Below, in pieces: positions 1 to 6,526 of a stretch of 14,850 bases of DNA. Positions within the stretch are counted from its first letter, which is position 1; each line of letters starts with the position of its first letter. The position numbers were made by a program, and so were the translations under genes. The notes below the pieces were generated by a model. It had not been told where the DNA came from. It searched no databases and worked only from the letters and a program-made list of their open reading frames with translations. Source of the stretch: Sulfitobacter sp. (GTDB lineage: Bacteria > Pseudomonadota > Alphaproteobacteria > Rhodobacterales > Rhodobacteraceae); assembly GCA_024636405.1 (NCBI GenBank), contig JAGXHC010000176.1, positions 1 to 14,850 on the forward strand, given 5' to 3'.

Positions 1-242
1 ATGTTCATGGGAAAACCCTCTGTCAATCGAGGCAAAATCACCTCGACCAACAGCACACACCCAACACCTCAAATCGCGAAACAAATCCCTGCTCAGCGCA
101 ACACCAGCCACATGCTACCTATCGCGAAGCGATTTAGTGCTAGCGCCCAGAGTACCCCGTTTTCTTCTTGTCCGGACTGCCTTCCTTCACTTCAGATCGT
201 GCTGAGTGGGCGGGTTTATAGAGGCCAAGCTGGCGCTTTAGC
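1..242. other. Left-edge stretch without a supported gene
   Basis: No convincing gene is visible between the left edge and the stop codon of the C92-family gene. A plus-strand open frame covers the stretch, but its protein is low in recognisable structure and overlaps the end of the C92 gene, so it reads as chance. On the minus strand a GAGGG sequence lies 7 bases before an ATG at 9-7, so a gene leaving the left edge is possible but only three codons are visible. A small perfect hairpin (ATCGC-GAA-GCGAT) lies at 121-133. No U-tract terminator follows the C92 gene. Confidence 0.4.
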
Positions 243-980
243 TCAATCGGCTAGACTGGCATCCGTTGGACTTTGCCAATTTAATGCTTTGTGATCAAAA
301 CCATCCTCAATCGTCGGTTTTACAACGTAAAAATAAGGCGATAAATCAAAGTCACGGGGGACAAACAGGGAGTGGTGGCGGATGTGTAAAATTTCTTCAA
401 AATCGGTCCCGGCTTTGATGTTTGGCAAGATCGGGTAGCCGATACTTTGGAACGCTTCGGCAATCATCGTCGAACAAATCGCGCGGGTCGGGTCGCCTGA
501 TCCAAGGGTCAGCATGCGCCGGCGAAACCGCTCCGGAACAGGGGGCTGCGGCAAAAGATAGCGCGCTAAATCCCAGATATTCTTTAAATCATAGATCCGT
601 CCAAGACTGACTTTGACACTTTGGACGACAAGGCCAATTTCATCATCCGACAAACCGACGGGCCGACAAATACGCGTATTCAAATCATCGTATTTCGCAA
701 GCGGGACACGAATGACGCCATTTTCGAGATGTGCCTCGATCAGGTCGCCGTCGGGATGGTTGTCGCCCACATAAAAGACGGAATGGGACCATGTTGACTG
801 TGTCAAATACTTGATCGCCGTTGATACGCGCGTGTTGCCTTCGACAAGCAAGATATCACCCGGCTGAAGGGTTCTAGACAGCATATCCCTCGGCGTCGTG
901 GCAAAGGGCACATAGTCCGACTTGGGCGTTTCCAGATAACGAGCAATTTTACTGCCGATGCGGGTCTTTAGATTATCCAT
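243..980 (-). CDS. C92-family (YiiX/YaeF-like) permuted papain-fold protein
   Basis: This is a 245-residue protein of the permuted NlpC/P60-like superfamily (peptidase C92, 'lipo-like' YiiX/YaeF group). In this fold the catalytic His lies near the N-terminus and the Cys near the C-terminus. Visible landmarks are PGDILLVEG (residues 40-48), the His motif STWSHSVFYVG with H66, an acidic residue in LIEAH (E82) and the Cys motif AICSTMIAEAF with C169, so the likely triad is intact. There is no clear signal peptide or lipobox, which suggests a cytoplasmic or membrane-associated protein. Family members are thought to act as amidases or acyltransferases on lipids or peptides; the substrate here is unknown. 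The ATG at 980 has no good ribosome binding site and lies in a 14-base palindrome. The gene is 189 bases past cysG and looks AT-richer than the nitrate genes, so it is probably an independent unit. The family call is fairly sure, the function is not. Confidence 0.85.
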   Translation of the reverse strand: MDNLKTRIGSKIARYLETPKSDYVPFATTPRDMLSRTLQPGDILLVEGNTRVSTAIKYLTQSTWSHSVFYVGDNHPDGDLIEAHLENGVIRVPLAKYDDLNTRICRPVGLSDDEIGLVVQSVKVSLGRIYDLKNIWDLARYLLPQPPVPERFRRRMLTLGSGDPTRAICSTMIAEAFQSIGYPILPNIKAGTDFEEILHIRHHSLFVPRDFDLSPYFYVVKPTIEDGFDHKALNWQSPTDASLAD

Positions 981-1169
981 ATGGATATCTTAGTGCGCAA
1001 TAATTAAAATGTCTTTCACTTGCGCGAGGGCCAACTGGATATTTTTCTGATCCTCCGGGTGCTGATGAAATTCGGCCTGAAATCACCATCACCCAGAGCG
1101 CAGATTATCCCGAACCCAAACCGAACCAATCCGCCACCGAACCAATCGGCCAACGAAAACTCAACGCGA
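981..1169. other. Intergenic region between cysG and the C92-family gene
   Basis: These 189 bases hold the 3' end of the nitrate operon and the upstream region of the C92 gene. I see no clear stem-loop with a U tract after cysG on the minus strand, so how the operon terminates is not evident. A 12-base tandem repeat lies at 1120-1147. An AT-rich block, AATAATTAAAAT at 999-1010 on the plus strand, lies some 20-30 bases before the C92 start and could include a -10 element, but no matching -35 box was found at normal spacing. Confidence 0.4.
1120..1147. repeat. Two-copy direct repeat with 16-base period
   Basis: The 12-mer ACCGAACCAATC occurs at 1120-1131 and again at 1136-1147, separated by CGCC, with a degraded third unit (CCGAACCCAA) just to the left. 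It starts 23 bases past the cysG stop. Its role is unknown: it could be a replication-slippage product or a site for a DNA-binding protein. Confidence 0.7.
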
Positions 1170-2576
1170 TCAAAGTGCCGCTGTTGTTAGCCTTGTTCTG
1201 TCACAAACGCGTGCAACTGCATCTCTTGTGGATTGGGGGATGCGCAACATCAAAAGCGCATTCCCTGTTATTCCGCTTTGATCTAGATGGTCCGATAGAT
1301 CATCAAGTGTCGTGGTCTGAAAACATTGACCGGGTTTGCTTACATCGGATGCGATCGTGACGGGCGTGTCGGAAAAAATGCCGTGCTGCAATAGAGACAA
1401 GCGAATTTTGCTGGCGTTGCCGACACCCATGTAAAATACCAGCGTCGTTCCTGGCAGGGCATGTTCAGCCCAGGATTCCGGGATATCATCCGTGCAATGG
1501 TGGCCCGTGGTCAGCACAAGGGTATCCGTTTGGCCGCGTTCGGTCAGGGATTGCCCCATGAGCGCTGCGGCGGCGCTGGCCGCAGTGATACCGGGCACGA
1601 TTTCGACAGGTATGCCGACCGCGCTGGCTGCACTAAGTTCCTCGGCTGCCCGGCCAAAGATGCACGGGTCGCCGGATTTCAAGCGCACCACACGGCGGCC
1701 CTTGCGCGCTTCGGCAACGATCAGGGCGCTGATGCGGTCCTGCGGCCAAGCATGGGCACCGACGACCTTTCCGACGAAAACCCTCTCGGCGTCGCGGCGA
1801 GCCAGCTCCAGCACCTCTGTGTCGACAAGGCGGTCGTAGAATATCACATCCGCTTCTTGCAGGCGTTCGACGGCGCGAAGGGTAAGCAGATCGCGTGCAC
1901 CGGGACCGGCACCAACAAGCGCGATATGGCCTTGCTGTGCGCGAAGGTTTCCAGTTGCAATTGCCTGTTTCAGCAGATCGGCCGCGGCGCGTTCCTGTCC
2001 TGTCTTGTGCAAGAGCCACGGCGCATCGCCAAACGCCCATCGCCAGAATGCGCGGCGGTCCGCCCGCGGGACCTGTGCTGCAACAGCTTCACGCAGGCGT
2101 CCCGCCAGCGCTGCAAAAGATCCAAGGCGCGGGTCCAGAATTTGCTCGATCTGGGTTTTGATTTGTCGGGCCAAGACAGGTGCGGTGCCTTCCGTGCCAA
2201 TGGCGACGACAACGGGGTCGCGGTCGACAAGCGACGGTGTGGTCATGTCGCACAAGGCTGGTTGGTCGACGACGTTGACCATCGCTCCACCCGCTTTGGC
2301 AAGCGTGTGCAGGGCCGCATCAATGCCGGGGCAGCCTGTGGCAATAAAGACGAGGGCCGCATCTGCAAAACTGGCGGGTGTTATCGGTGCGGTTTCGTGT
2401 TCCGCACGACCGGATGCGACCATGCTGGTCAATTCCGGGTCCAATGTGGTGGCCAGCAAGATCAATCTTGCATCGGTTTTTAAAATGAGCCGCGCTTTTT
2501 GGGCGGCTTGTTCGCCGCCGCCAGCGATAACAACGCGGCGTCCCGTCGTGCGGATAAACATTGGAAAGCTTTGCAT
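1170..2576 (-). CDS. cysG: Siroheme synthase CysG (trifunctional)
   Basis: CysG turns uroporphyrinogen III into siroheme, the cofactor of the nitrite reductase NirB encoded upstream, by SAM-dependent bismethylation, NAD-dependent dehydrogenation and iron insertion. The 468-residue protein has the usual full length. The N-terminal CysG-B module shows a dinucleotide loop (VVIAGGGEQAAQKARLILK, residues 15-33) and NVVDQPALCD with D104, matching the catalytic Asp of Salmonella CysG. The C-terminal methyltransferase shows GHIALVGAGPGARDLLTLRA (216-235), D248 in FYDRL, K270 in FVGK and M383 in FYMG, so both active sites look intact. Position 128, a phosphorylated Ser in the Salmonella enzyme, is Thr here. 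ATG at 2576 is preceded by AAGGAG five bases upstream and lies 8 bases after the TrpD2-like gene; the open frame continues upstream but without homology. As the last gene of the operon it is co-induced with NirB. Confidence 0.96.
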   Translation of the reverse strand: MQSFPMFIRTTGRRVVIAGGGEQAAQKARLILKTDARLILLATTLDPELTSMVASGRAEHETAPITPASFADAALVFIATGCPGIDAALHTLAKAGGAMVNVVDQPALCDMTTPSLVDRDPVVVAIGTEGTAPVLARQIKTQIEQILDPRLGSFAALAGRLREAVAAQVPRADRRAFWRWAFGDAPWLLHKTGQERAAADLLKQAIATGNLRAQQGHIALVGAGPGARDLLTLRAVERLQEADVIFYDRLVDTEVLELARRDAERVFVGKVVGAHAWPQDRISALIVAEARKGRRVVRLKSGDPCIFGRAAEELSAASAVGIPVEIVPGITAASAAAALMGQSLTERGQTDTLVLTTGHHCTDDIPESWAEHALPGTTLVFYMGVGNASKIRLSLLQHGIFSDTPVTIASDVSKPGQCFQTTTLDDLSDHLDQSGITGNALLMLRIPQSTRDAVARVCDRTRLTTAAL

Positions 2577-2584
2577 GATACTCC

Positions 2585-3544
2585 TTAAGCGGCTTGCGCG
2601 TGGTGGCGTCGCTGCCACAAATCCTGTGCGGTGCGAAAAGGGTCGGGAACGCCAAGGGCCGACAGTGCAAGGCCCGCCGTGCTGGTCACGACCGTCGTGG
2701 CAAACGTGTCCGCCCTGTCGCCATGCCAAACTTCTGCAAGCGTGCTGTCGGTATTCGAAAGGCGCTGGTGGCCTGAAAGTGGTGCACCGGTAGGACCTTC
2801 CCACAAGGCGCCGTTTGTCAGACCGTGCAGCGCAATGTCTTTGGTTGGATGGTGCTCGAATTCGCCACCGCCGCCCTTGAGAACGCGTAATGCAGGTTGC
2901 GACAGCAGCAGGGCCGCGTCGCGCTGAAGTTCGCGATACGACGGGTGGAAAACACCTTGAAGTGCGACAGGTGCGCCAGCAGGGTTGAGCATCCGCAAAA
3001 CGGTATTGATGCACGACCGCAGACCCAAGACGTCGCGCAGGCACAGCAGCTCCATGAGGTGGGGCTGCATGTCTTCCAGTGGCACATAGGCAATACTGTC
3101 ACGGTTTAGCGCTGCGGGCGCGTCCCCCCAGCTGACCTGTCCTATCCCGATGTCCGACAGCGCGGCACGCACAGAGGCTCCGGTCGCCTGATGGGAATTC
3201 CAACCGTGCAGCAGAACCGGATGGCCCGATTGCGCCACCAGCTTGGCCGCCGCCAAGAACCATAGCTGTCCCCGCGTGCGACCGGCAGCATAGGATGGCC
3301 AATCGACCGCTGGAACCGCACCCTGCCAGGCGGGCAAGGATGCCCGCGCCGCAGCGGTAAAACCTGCGATCTCATCCGCGACCTCGCCCTTCATGCGCAG
3401 CAGCATCAACAGGGCACCCACAGCTTCTGGAGCCGCTTGACCCGACAGGATCACAGTCATTGCGGCCTTTGCCTCTTCCAAGGTCAGAGACCGTGCGCGC
3501 CCTTGGCCGCGTCCAAGAATGGCAACATAGGGGGCAAGGGTCAT
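2585..3544 (-). CDS. TrpD2/YbiB-like protein (glycosyltransferase family 3 fold) of the nas operon
   Basis: The 319-residue protein resembles anthranilate phosphoribosyltransferase-like proteins, usually annotated 'glycosyl transferase family protein' in alphaproteobacterial nas clusters. Residues 1-70 look like the helical N-terminal domain (TLEEAKAAMTVILSGQAAPE and LLMLLRMKGEVADEIAGFTAA), and 75-319 like the nucleoside-phosphorylase/TrpD catalytic domain, including NPAGAP (187-192) and LKGGGGEFEHHPTK (222-235). The glycine-rich PRPP-binding GTGGD motif of true TrpD is not visible; LLHGWNSHQATG (111-122) occupies the comparable place. It is therefore unlikely to make phosphoribosyl anthranilate. 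The TrpD2 relative YbiB of E. coli is reported to bind nucleic acid. The ATG at 3544 overlaps the nasA stop by four bases (ATGA) and has GGAGG seven bases upstream, so it is translationally coupled to nasA. That links it to nitrate assimilation, but its job is unknown. Confidence 0.85.
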   Translation of the reverse strand: MTLAPYVAILGRGQGRARSLTLEEAKAAMTVILSGQAAPEAVGALLMLLRMKGEVADEIAGFTAAARASLPAWQGAVPAVDWPSYAAGRTRGQLWFLAAAKLVAQSGHPVLLHGWNSHQATGASVRAALSDIGIGQVSWGDAPAALNRDSIAYVPLEDMQPHLMELLCLRDVLGLRSCINTVLRMLNPAGAPVALQGVFHPSYRELQRDAALLLSQPALRVLKGGGGEFEHHPTKDIALHGLTNGALWEGPTGAPLSGHQRLSNTDSTLAEVWHGDRADTFATTVVTSTAGLALSALGVPDPFRTAQDLWQRRHHAQAA

Positions 3545-3558
3545 TCCGCGGCCTCCAG
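3540..3558 (-). promoter_or_regulatory. Translation-coupling site at the nasA end and TrpD2-like start
   Basis: The codons for the LEAAE tail of NasA, CTGGAGGCCGCGGAATGAC, also contain the GGAGG ribosome binding site and the ATG of the next gene, with TGA and ATG sharing ATGA. The same 19 bases with one change occur at the nirB-nirD junction (6508-6526). Confidence 0.7.
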
Positions 3559-6168
3559 CCTTCGGGTTTTCGCCAGAAGAACGGCGATCTCTGGCCGGCA
3601 GGATCCGCAATTCGTTCCGGCACCGGTGCAGGTACCGACCTGTGCCACGGTCATTGCGAGATCGCTGGAAATTGCGTCTCCGATGGTATTCAACCCGACG
3701 TTCATGCAGGCACAAACGATTGGCCCCGGGTCAGGCATGTCGGCACTTGGCCGTCCCGATAATGGGGCCACGGCCCTTTGACCAAGTTGCCCGACCAGAT
3801 AATCCCGTGACAAGGCGACCGGTGAGCGAGAGACGAACAAGGCGGCCAGCAGGCGGTCACCGTCCAGGAATGCCAGTCGCACCGTTCCCGTGGCCGGGTC
3901 CGAGATGCTTTGGCACTGCGCATGCGGCAGCGCAAAAAGACGACGGGCTTCCATCTCCCAACTCTGCGGGGTCTGTGCACCAGCGAGTTCGCAGCGCCAG
4001 CCATGAACAACACGGCTACGAGCCCAATAGGCGCAATCGGGCTTCAGCGCGTCCGTGCTGACAGCAAACCCGAACCATGCCGCGTCAAACGGGGTAACGG
4101 CGACGACTGCCGCCTTGCTTTCAGGCTGGCCCGAGGTCGGATCGACGACGCTTGGAACCAGTGCATCGATGCGGCCTGCTGGGGCCGTTTCACCCGTCCA
4201 ATGGATAGGTGCAAAGACCTGACCCGGCTGCACTCGATCCGTAATCAACGCACGCAGGATACACGACCCGGTCGAACTGTTGACCTTTACCAGCGTGGCA
4301 GTTCCCACACCTAGCGCAAGGGCATCATCGGGATGCAGTTCAAGAAACGGCTCGCCCAAGTGCTGGTTGAGGCGAGGGGACTTCGCGGTTCGCGTCATGG
4401 TGTGCCACTGGTCGCGGATGCGGCCTGTGTTCAGTCGGAAAGGATAGCGTGGACCGGTGCGGGCGACAGGCGCGCGCGCCGTTACGGGCACCATGCGGGC
4501 GTTGCCGTCGTTGGTGAAGAAACGGCCTTTCGCAAAAAACCTATCTTGCGCGCCTTTGGCAGTAACAGGCCAGCGGACCGGTTTCAGGGCATCATAGGCC
4601 GCACGTCCCATCCCGGTCAGGCCCGAGATATCAAAGTCGCGCCCCGCCGCAGCCGCCAACCCTGACAACGCCGCATATTCGTCAAAGATCTCATCCGGCG
4701 AGGCATAGTCAAAGGCCTCGTGCCAGCCCATGCGGCGGCCGACGTCCGCCATGATCGCCCAGTCGGCACGGGCCATCCCGGCAGGCGGCAAAACGGACCG
4801 TTGACGGCTTATGGTCCGATCCGAGTTCGTGACGGTGCCGTCCTTCTCGCCCCAGCCCGTTGCGGGCAGCAGGACGTGGGCCAGCCGTGCCGTGTCGGTC
4901 TGGGCGGTCACGTCGCTGACCACGACAAAATCACACCCCTTGATCGCGTCGCGAACCGCGTCGGCGTCAGGCATCGAGACGGCAGGGTTGGTGCAGACGA
5001 TCCAAAGCGCCTTGATCCCGCCGGTGCGGACCCTTTCAAATAGGTCTACAGCCTTAAGCCCCGCATTTTCTGGCATCACTGGCGCGTTCCAGAAGGTGCG
5101 GACCAGATCGCGGTGCAGCGCGTCCTCGATATCCAGATGGCAGGCAAGCGCGTTTGCCAGCCCGCCAACCTCGCGTCCGCCCATGGCGTTGGGCTGGCCG
5201 GTGACCGACAATGGGCCCATGCCCGGCCTGCCGATGCGACCTGTGGCCAGGTGACAGTTAATGATCGCGTTCACCTTGTCAGTGCCGGACGACGACTGGT
5301 TCACGCCCTGACTGAAGACCGTCACAACTTTGTCCGTCCCGATCCAAAGATCGCAAAAATCTTTGATCTGCGTGGGGTTCAGTCCTGTCACACTGCGGTC
5401 TTGCGCGATTGCGGCATGCAATGTTTCGTCGAAACCGTTTACGTGACGCAGGTAGTCAGTATTGACGGCCCCGCGCTCATTGATCGCGGCCAGCAGGTGG
5501 TTGAAAAGTGCAACATCACTGCCGGGCGCTAACGCCAGATGCATGTCGGCCAGATCGCAGGTCGCGGTGCGGCGCGGGTCGATCACGACGACCCTCATCG
5601 AGGGGCGGGCAGCCTTGGCGGCGGCGAGGCGCTGATACAAAACCGGGTGGCACCACGCAAGATTTGACCCCACCAGCACCACGACATCCGCCAGTTCAAG
5701 GTCTTCGTAGGTGCCCGGAACGGTATCGGTGCCGAAGGCACGTTTTTGGCCTGCGACTGTCGACGCCATGCAAAGGCGCGAATTCGTATCGATATTGGCC
5801 GATCCGATAAAGCCTTTCATCAATTTGTTAGCGACGTAATAATCCTCCGTCAGCAATTGGCCGGAGACATAGAAGGCGACCGAGTCCGGACCGTGTTCTG
5901 CAATGGTTTTGGTGAACCGTTCCGCAACCAGCGACAGCGCCGTTTCCCAGTCGGTGTCGGCACCGTGGACGCGGGGGGCCAGAAGCCTGTCATCCAAAGA
6001 CAGCGTTTCACCCAAGGCGAAGCCCTTGGAACATAGGCGGCCGAAATTCGCTGGATGATCCGGATCGCCGCGCACGGTCACACCCCCCGCGCCGTCAGGC
6101 TGCGCCAGCACACCGCATCCAACGCCGCAATAGGCGCATGTGGTGCGGATCTCTACGGGCTGCAGCAT
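3541..6168 (-). CDS. nasA: Assimilatory nitrate reductase catalytic subunit with C-terminal BFD domain
   Basis: NasA reduces nitrate to nitrite in the cytoplasm using Mo-bis-MGD and iron-sulfur centres. The 875-residue protein opens with a [4Fe-4S] motif (C11, C14, C18 and C46, in TTCAYCGVGCGV and RLCSKG). The Mo-ligand region NIDTNSRLCMAS supplies C133, as in the Nas/Nap Cys-ligand group. The molydopterin-binding C-terminal domain follows (LNTGRIRDQWHTMTRT). The last 60 residues form a BFD-like [2Fe-2S] domain with C819, C821, C854 and C857 (VCACMNVG and GTNCGSCRPE), which probably receives electrons. No Tat signal is present, as expected for a cytoplasmic enzyme. I use the ATG at 6168; a GTG at 6177 forming a GTGA overlap with the nirD stop is an equally plausible start, since neighbouring genes use that junction. 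The end overlaps the TrpD2-like gene. The reading frame is unbroken. Confidence 0.96.
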   Translation of the reverse strand: MLQPVEIRTTCAYCGVGCGVLAQPDGAGGVTVRGDPDHPANFGRLCSKGFALGETLSLDDRLLAPRVHGADTDWETALSLVAERFTKTIAEHGPDSVAFYVSGQLLTEDYYVANKLMKGFIGSANIDTNSRLCMASTVAGQKRAFGTDTVPGTYEDLELADVVVLVGSNLAWCHPVLYQRLAAAKAARPSMRVVVIDPRRTATCDLADMHLALAPGSDVALFNHLLAAINERGAVNTDYLRHVNGFDETLHAAIAQDRSVTGLNPTQIKDFCDLWIGTDKVVTVFSQGVNQSSSGTDKVNAIINCHLATGRIGRPGMGPLSVTGQPNAMGGREVGGLANALACHLDIEDALHRDLVRTFWNAPVMPENAGLKAVDLFERVRTGGIKALWIVCTNPAVSMPDADAVRDAIKGCDFVVVSDVTAQTDTARLAHVLLPATGWGEKDGTVTNSDRTISRQRSVLPPAGMARADWAIMADVGRRMGWHEAFDYASPDEIFDEYAALSGLAAAAGRDFDISGLTGMGRAAYDALKPVRWPVTAKGAQDRFFAKGRFFTNDGNARMVPVTARAPVARTGPRYPFRLNTGRIRDQWHTMTRTAKSPRLNQHLGEPFLELHPDDALALGVGTATLVKVNSSTGSCILRALITDRVQPGQVFAPIHWTGETAPAGRIDALVPSVVDPTSGQPESKAAVVAVTPFDAAWFGFAVSTDALKPDCAYWARSRVVHGWRCELAGAQTPQSWEMEARRLFALPHAQCQSISDPATGTVRLAFLDGDRLLAALFVSRSPVALSRDYLVGQLGQRAVAPLSGRPSADMPDPGPIVCACMNVGLNTIGDAISSDLAMTVAQVGTCTGAGTNCGSCRPEIAVLLAKTRRLEAAE

Positions 6169-6173
6169 CGTTG

Positions 6174-6512
6174 TCACGCGACGACCCGCCCACGGCGAAG
6201 CTTTTGTGTGTCCAGCAGGATGCGACCTGAAACCACTTTGATCGGATAGGTGTTCACCGCGCCCGTATCCGCCCCTTGCGCCAGACCGGTGTCCAGCCGC
6301 ACAACCATATTGTGCAACGGACACGTGACGGATTTACCGTGAACGATGCCTTCTGAGAGCGGCCCGCCCTTGTGCGGGCACGCATCGTCGATGGCAAAAA
6401 CGTCGTCATCCAGCGTGCGGAACACAGCGATGCATCCCACATGGGTCTTGACCACCCGCGCACCGCGTTCAGGGATGTCGCCCAAAGCGCCGATATCGAT
6501 CCAATCCGTCAT
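6174..6512 (-). CDS. nirD: Nitrite reductase small subunit NirD with intact Rieske site
   Basis: NirD is the small partner of the NADH-dependent siroheme nitrite reductase NirB in the cytoplasm. The 112-residue protein has the Rieske fold. It carries the full [2Fe-2S] ligand pattern, CPHKGGPLSEG (C-x-H, about residues 45-55) and CPLHN (C-x2-H, about 64-68), so unlike the E. coli NirD type it can be expected to bind a cluster. Length matches the family. The ATG at 6512 overlaps the nirB stop by four bases (ATGA), with GGAGG seven bases before it inside the nirB end. The end of the gene lies within ten bases of the nasA start, so all three reductase genes are likely co-translated. Confidence 0.94.
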   Translation of the reverse strand: MTDWIDIGALGDIPERGARVVKTHVGCIAVFRTLDDDVFAIDDACPHKGGPLSEGIVHGKSVTCPLHNMVVRLDTGLAQGADTGAVNTYPIKVVSGRILLDTQKLRRGRVVA

Positions 6513-6526
6513 TCTGCGGCCTCCAG
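6508..6526 (-). promoter_or_regulatory. Translation-coupling site at the nirB end and nirD start
   Basis: CTGGAGGCCGCAGAATGAC encodes the LEAAE tail of NirB and at the same time provides GGAGG and the ATG of nirD, sharing ATGA with the nirB stop. It is nearly identical to the nasA junction site at 3540-3558. Confidence 0.7.

Noticed and set aside
1..9. Possible minus-strand gene starting at 9 and leaving the left edge, with a TTGACA at 26-21
   Set aside because: Only three codons are visible. If TTGACA were a -35 box, transcription would start beyond this ATG, so the two signals contradict each other.
1066..1190. Possible small plus-strand protein, Pro/Asn-rich, overlapping the cysG end
   Set aside because: No ribosome binding site before the ATG, composition is driven by the direct repeat, and it overlaps cysG antisense.
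1461..2483. Long plus-strand open frame of 340 codons opposite cysG
   Set aside because: It is fully antisense to a well-recognised cysG, and its translation has no recognisable domain; high-GC codon use on one strand commonly leaves such open frames on the other.
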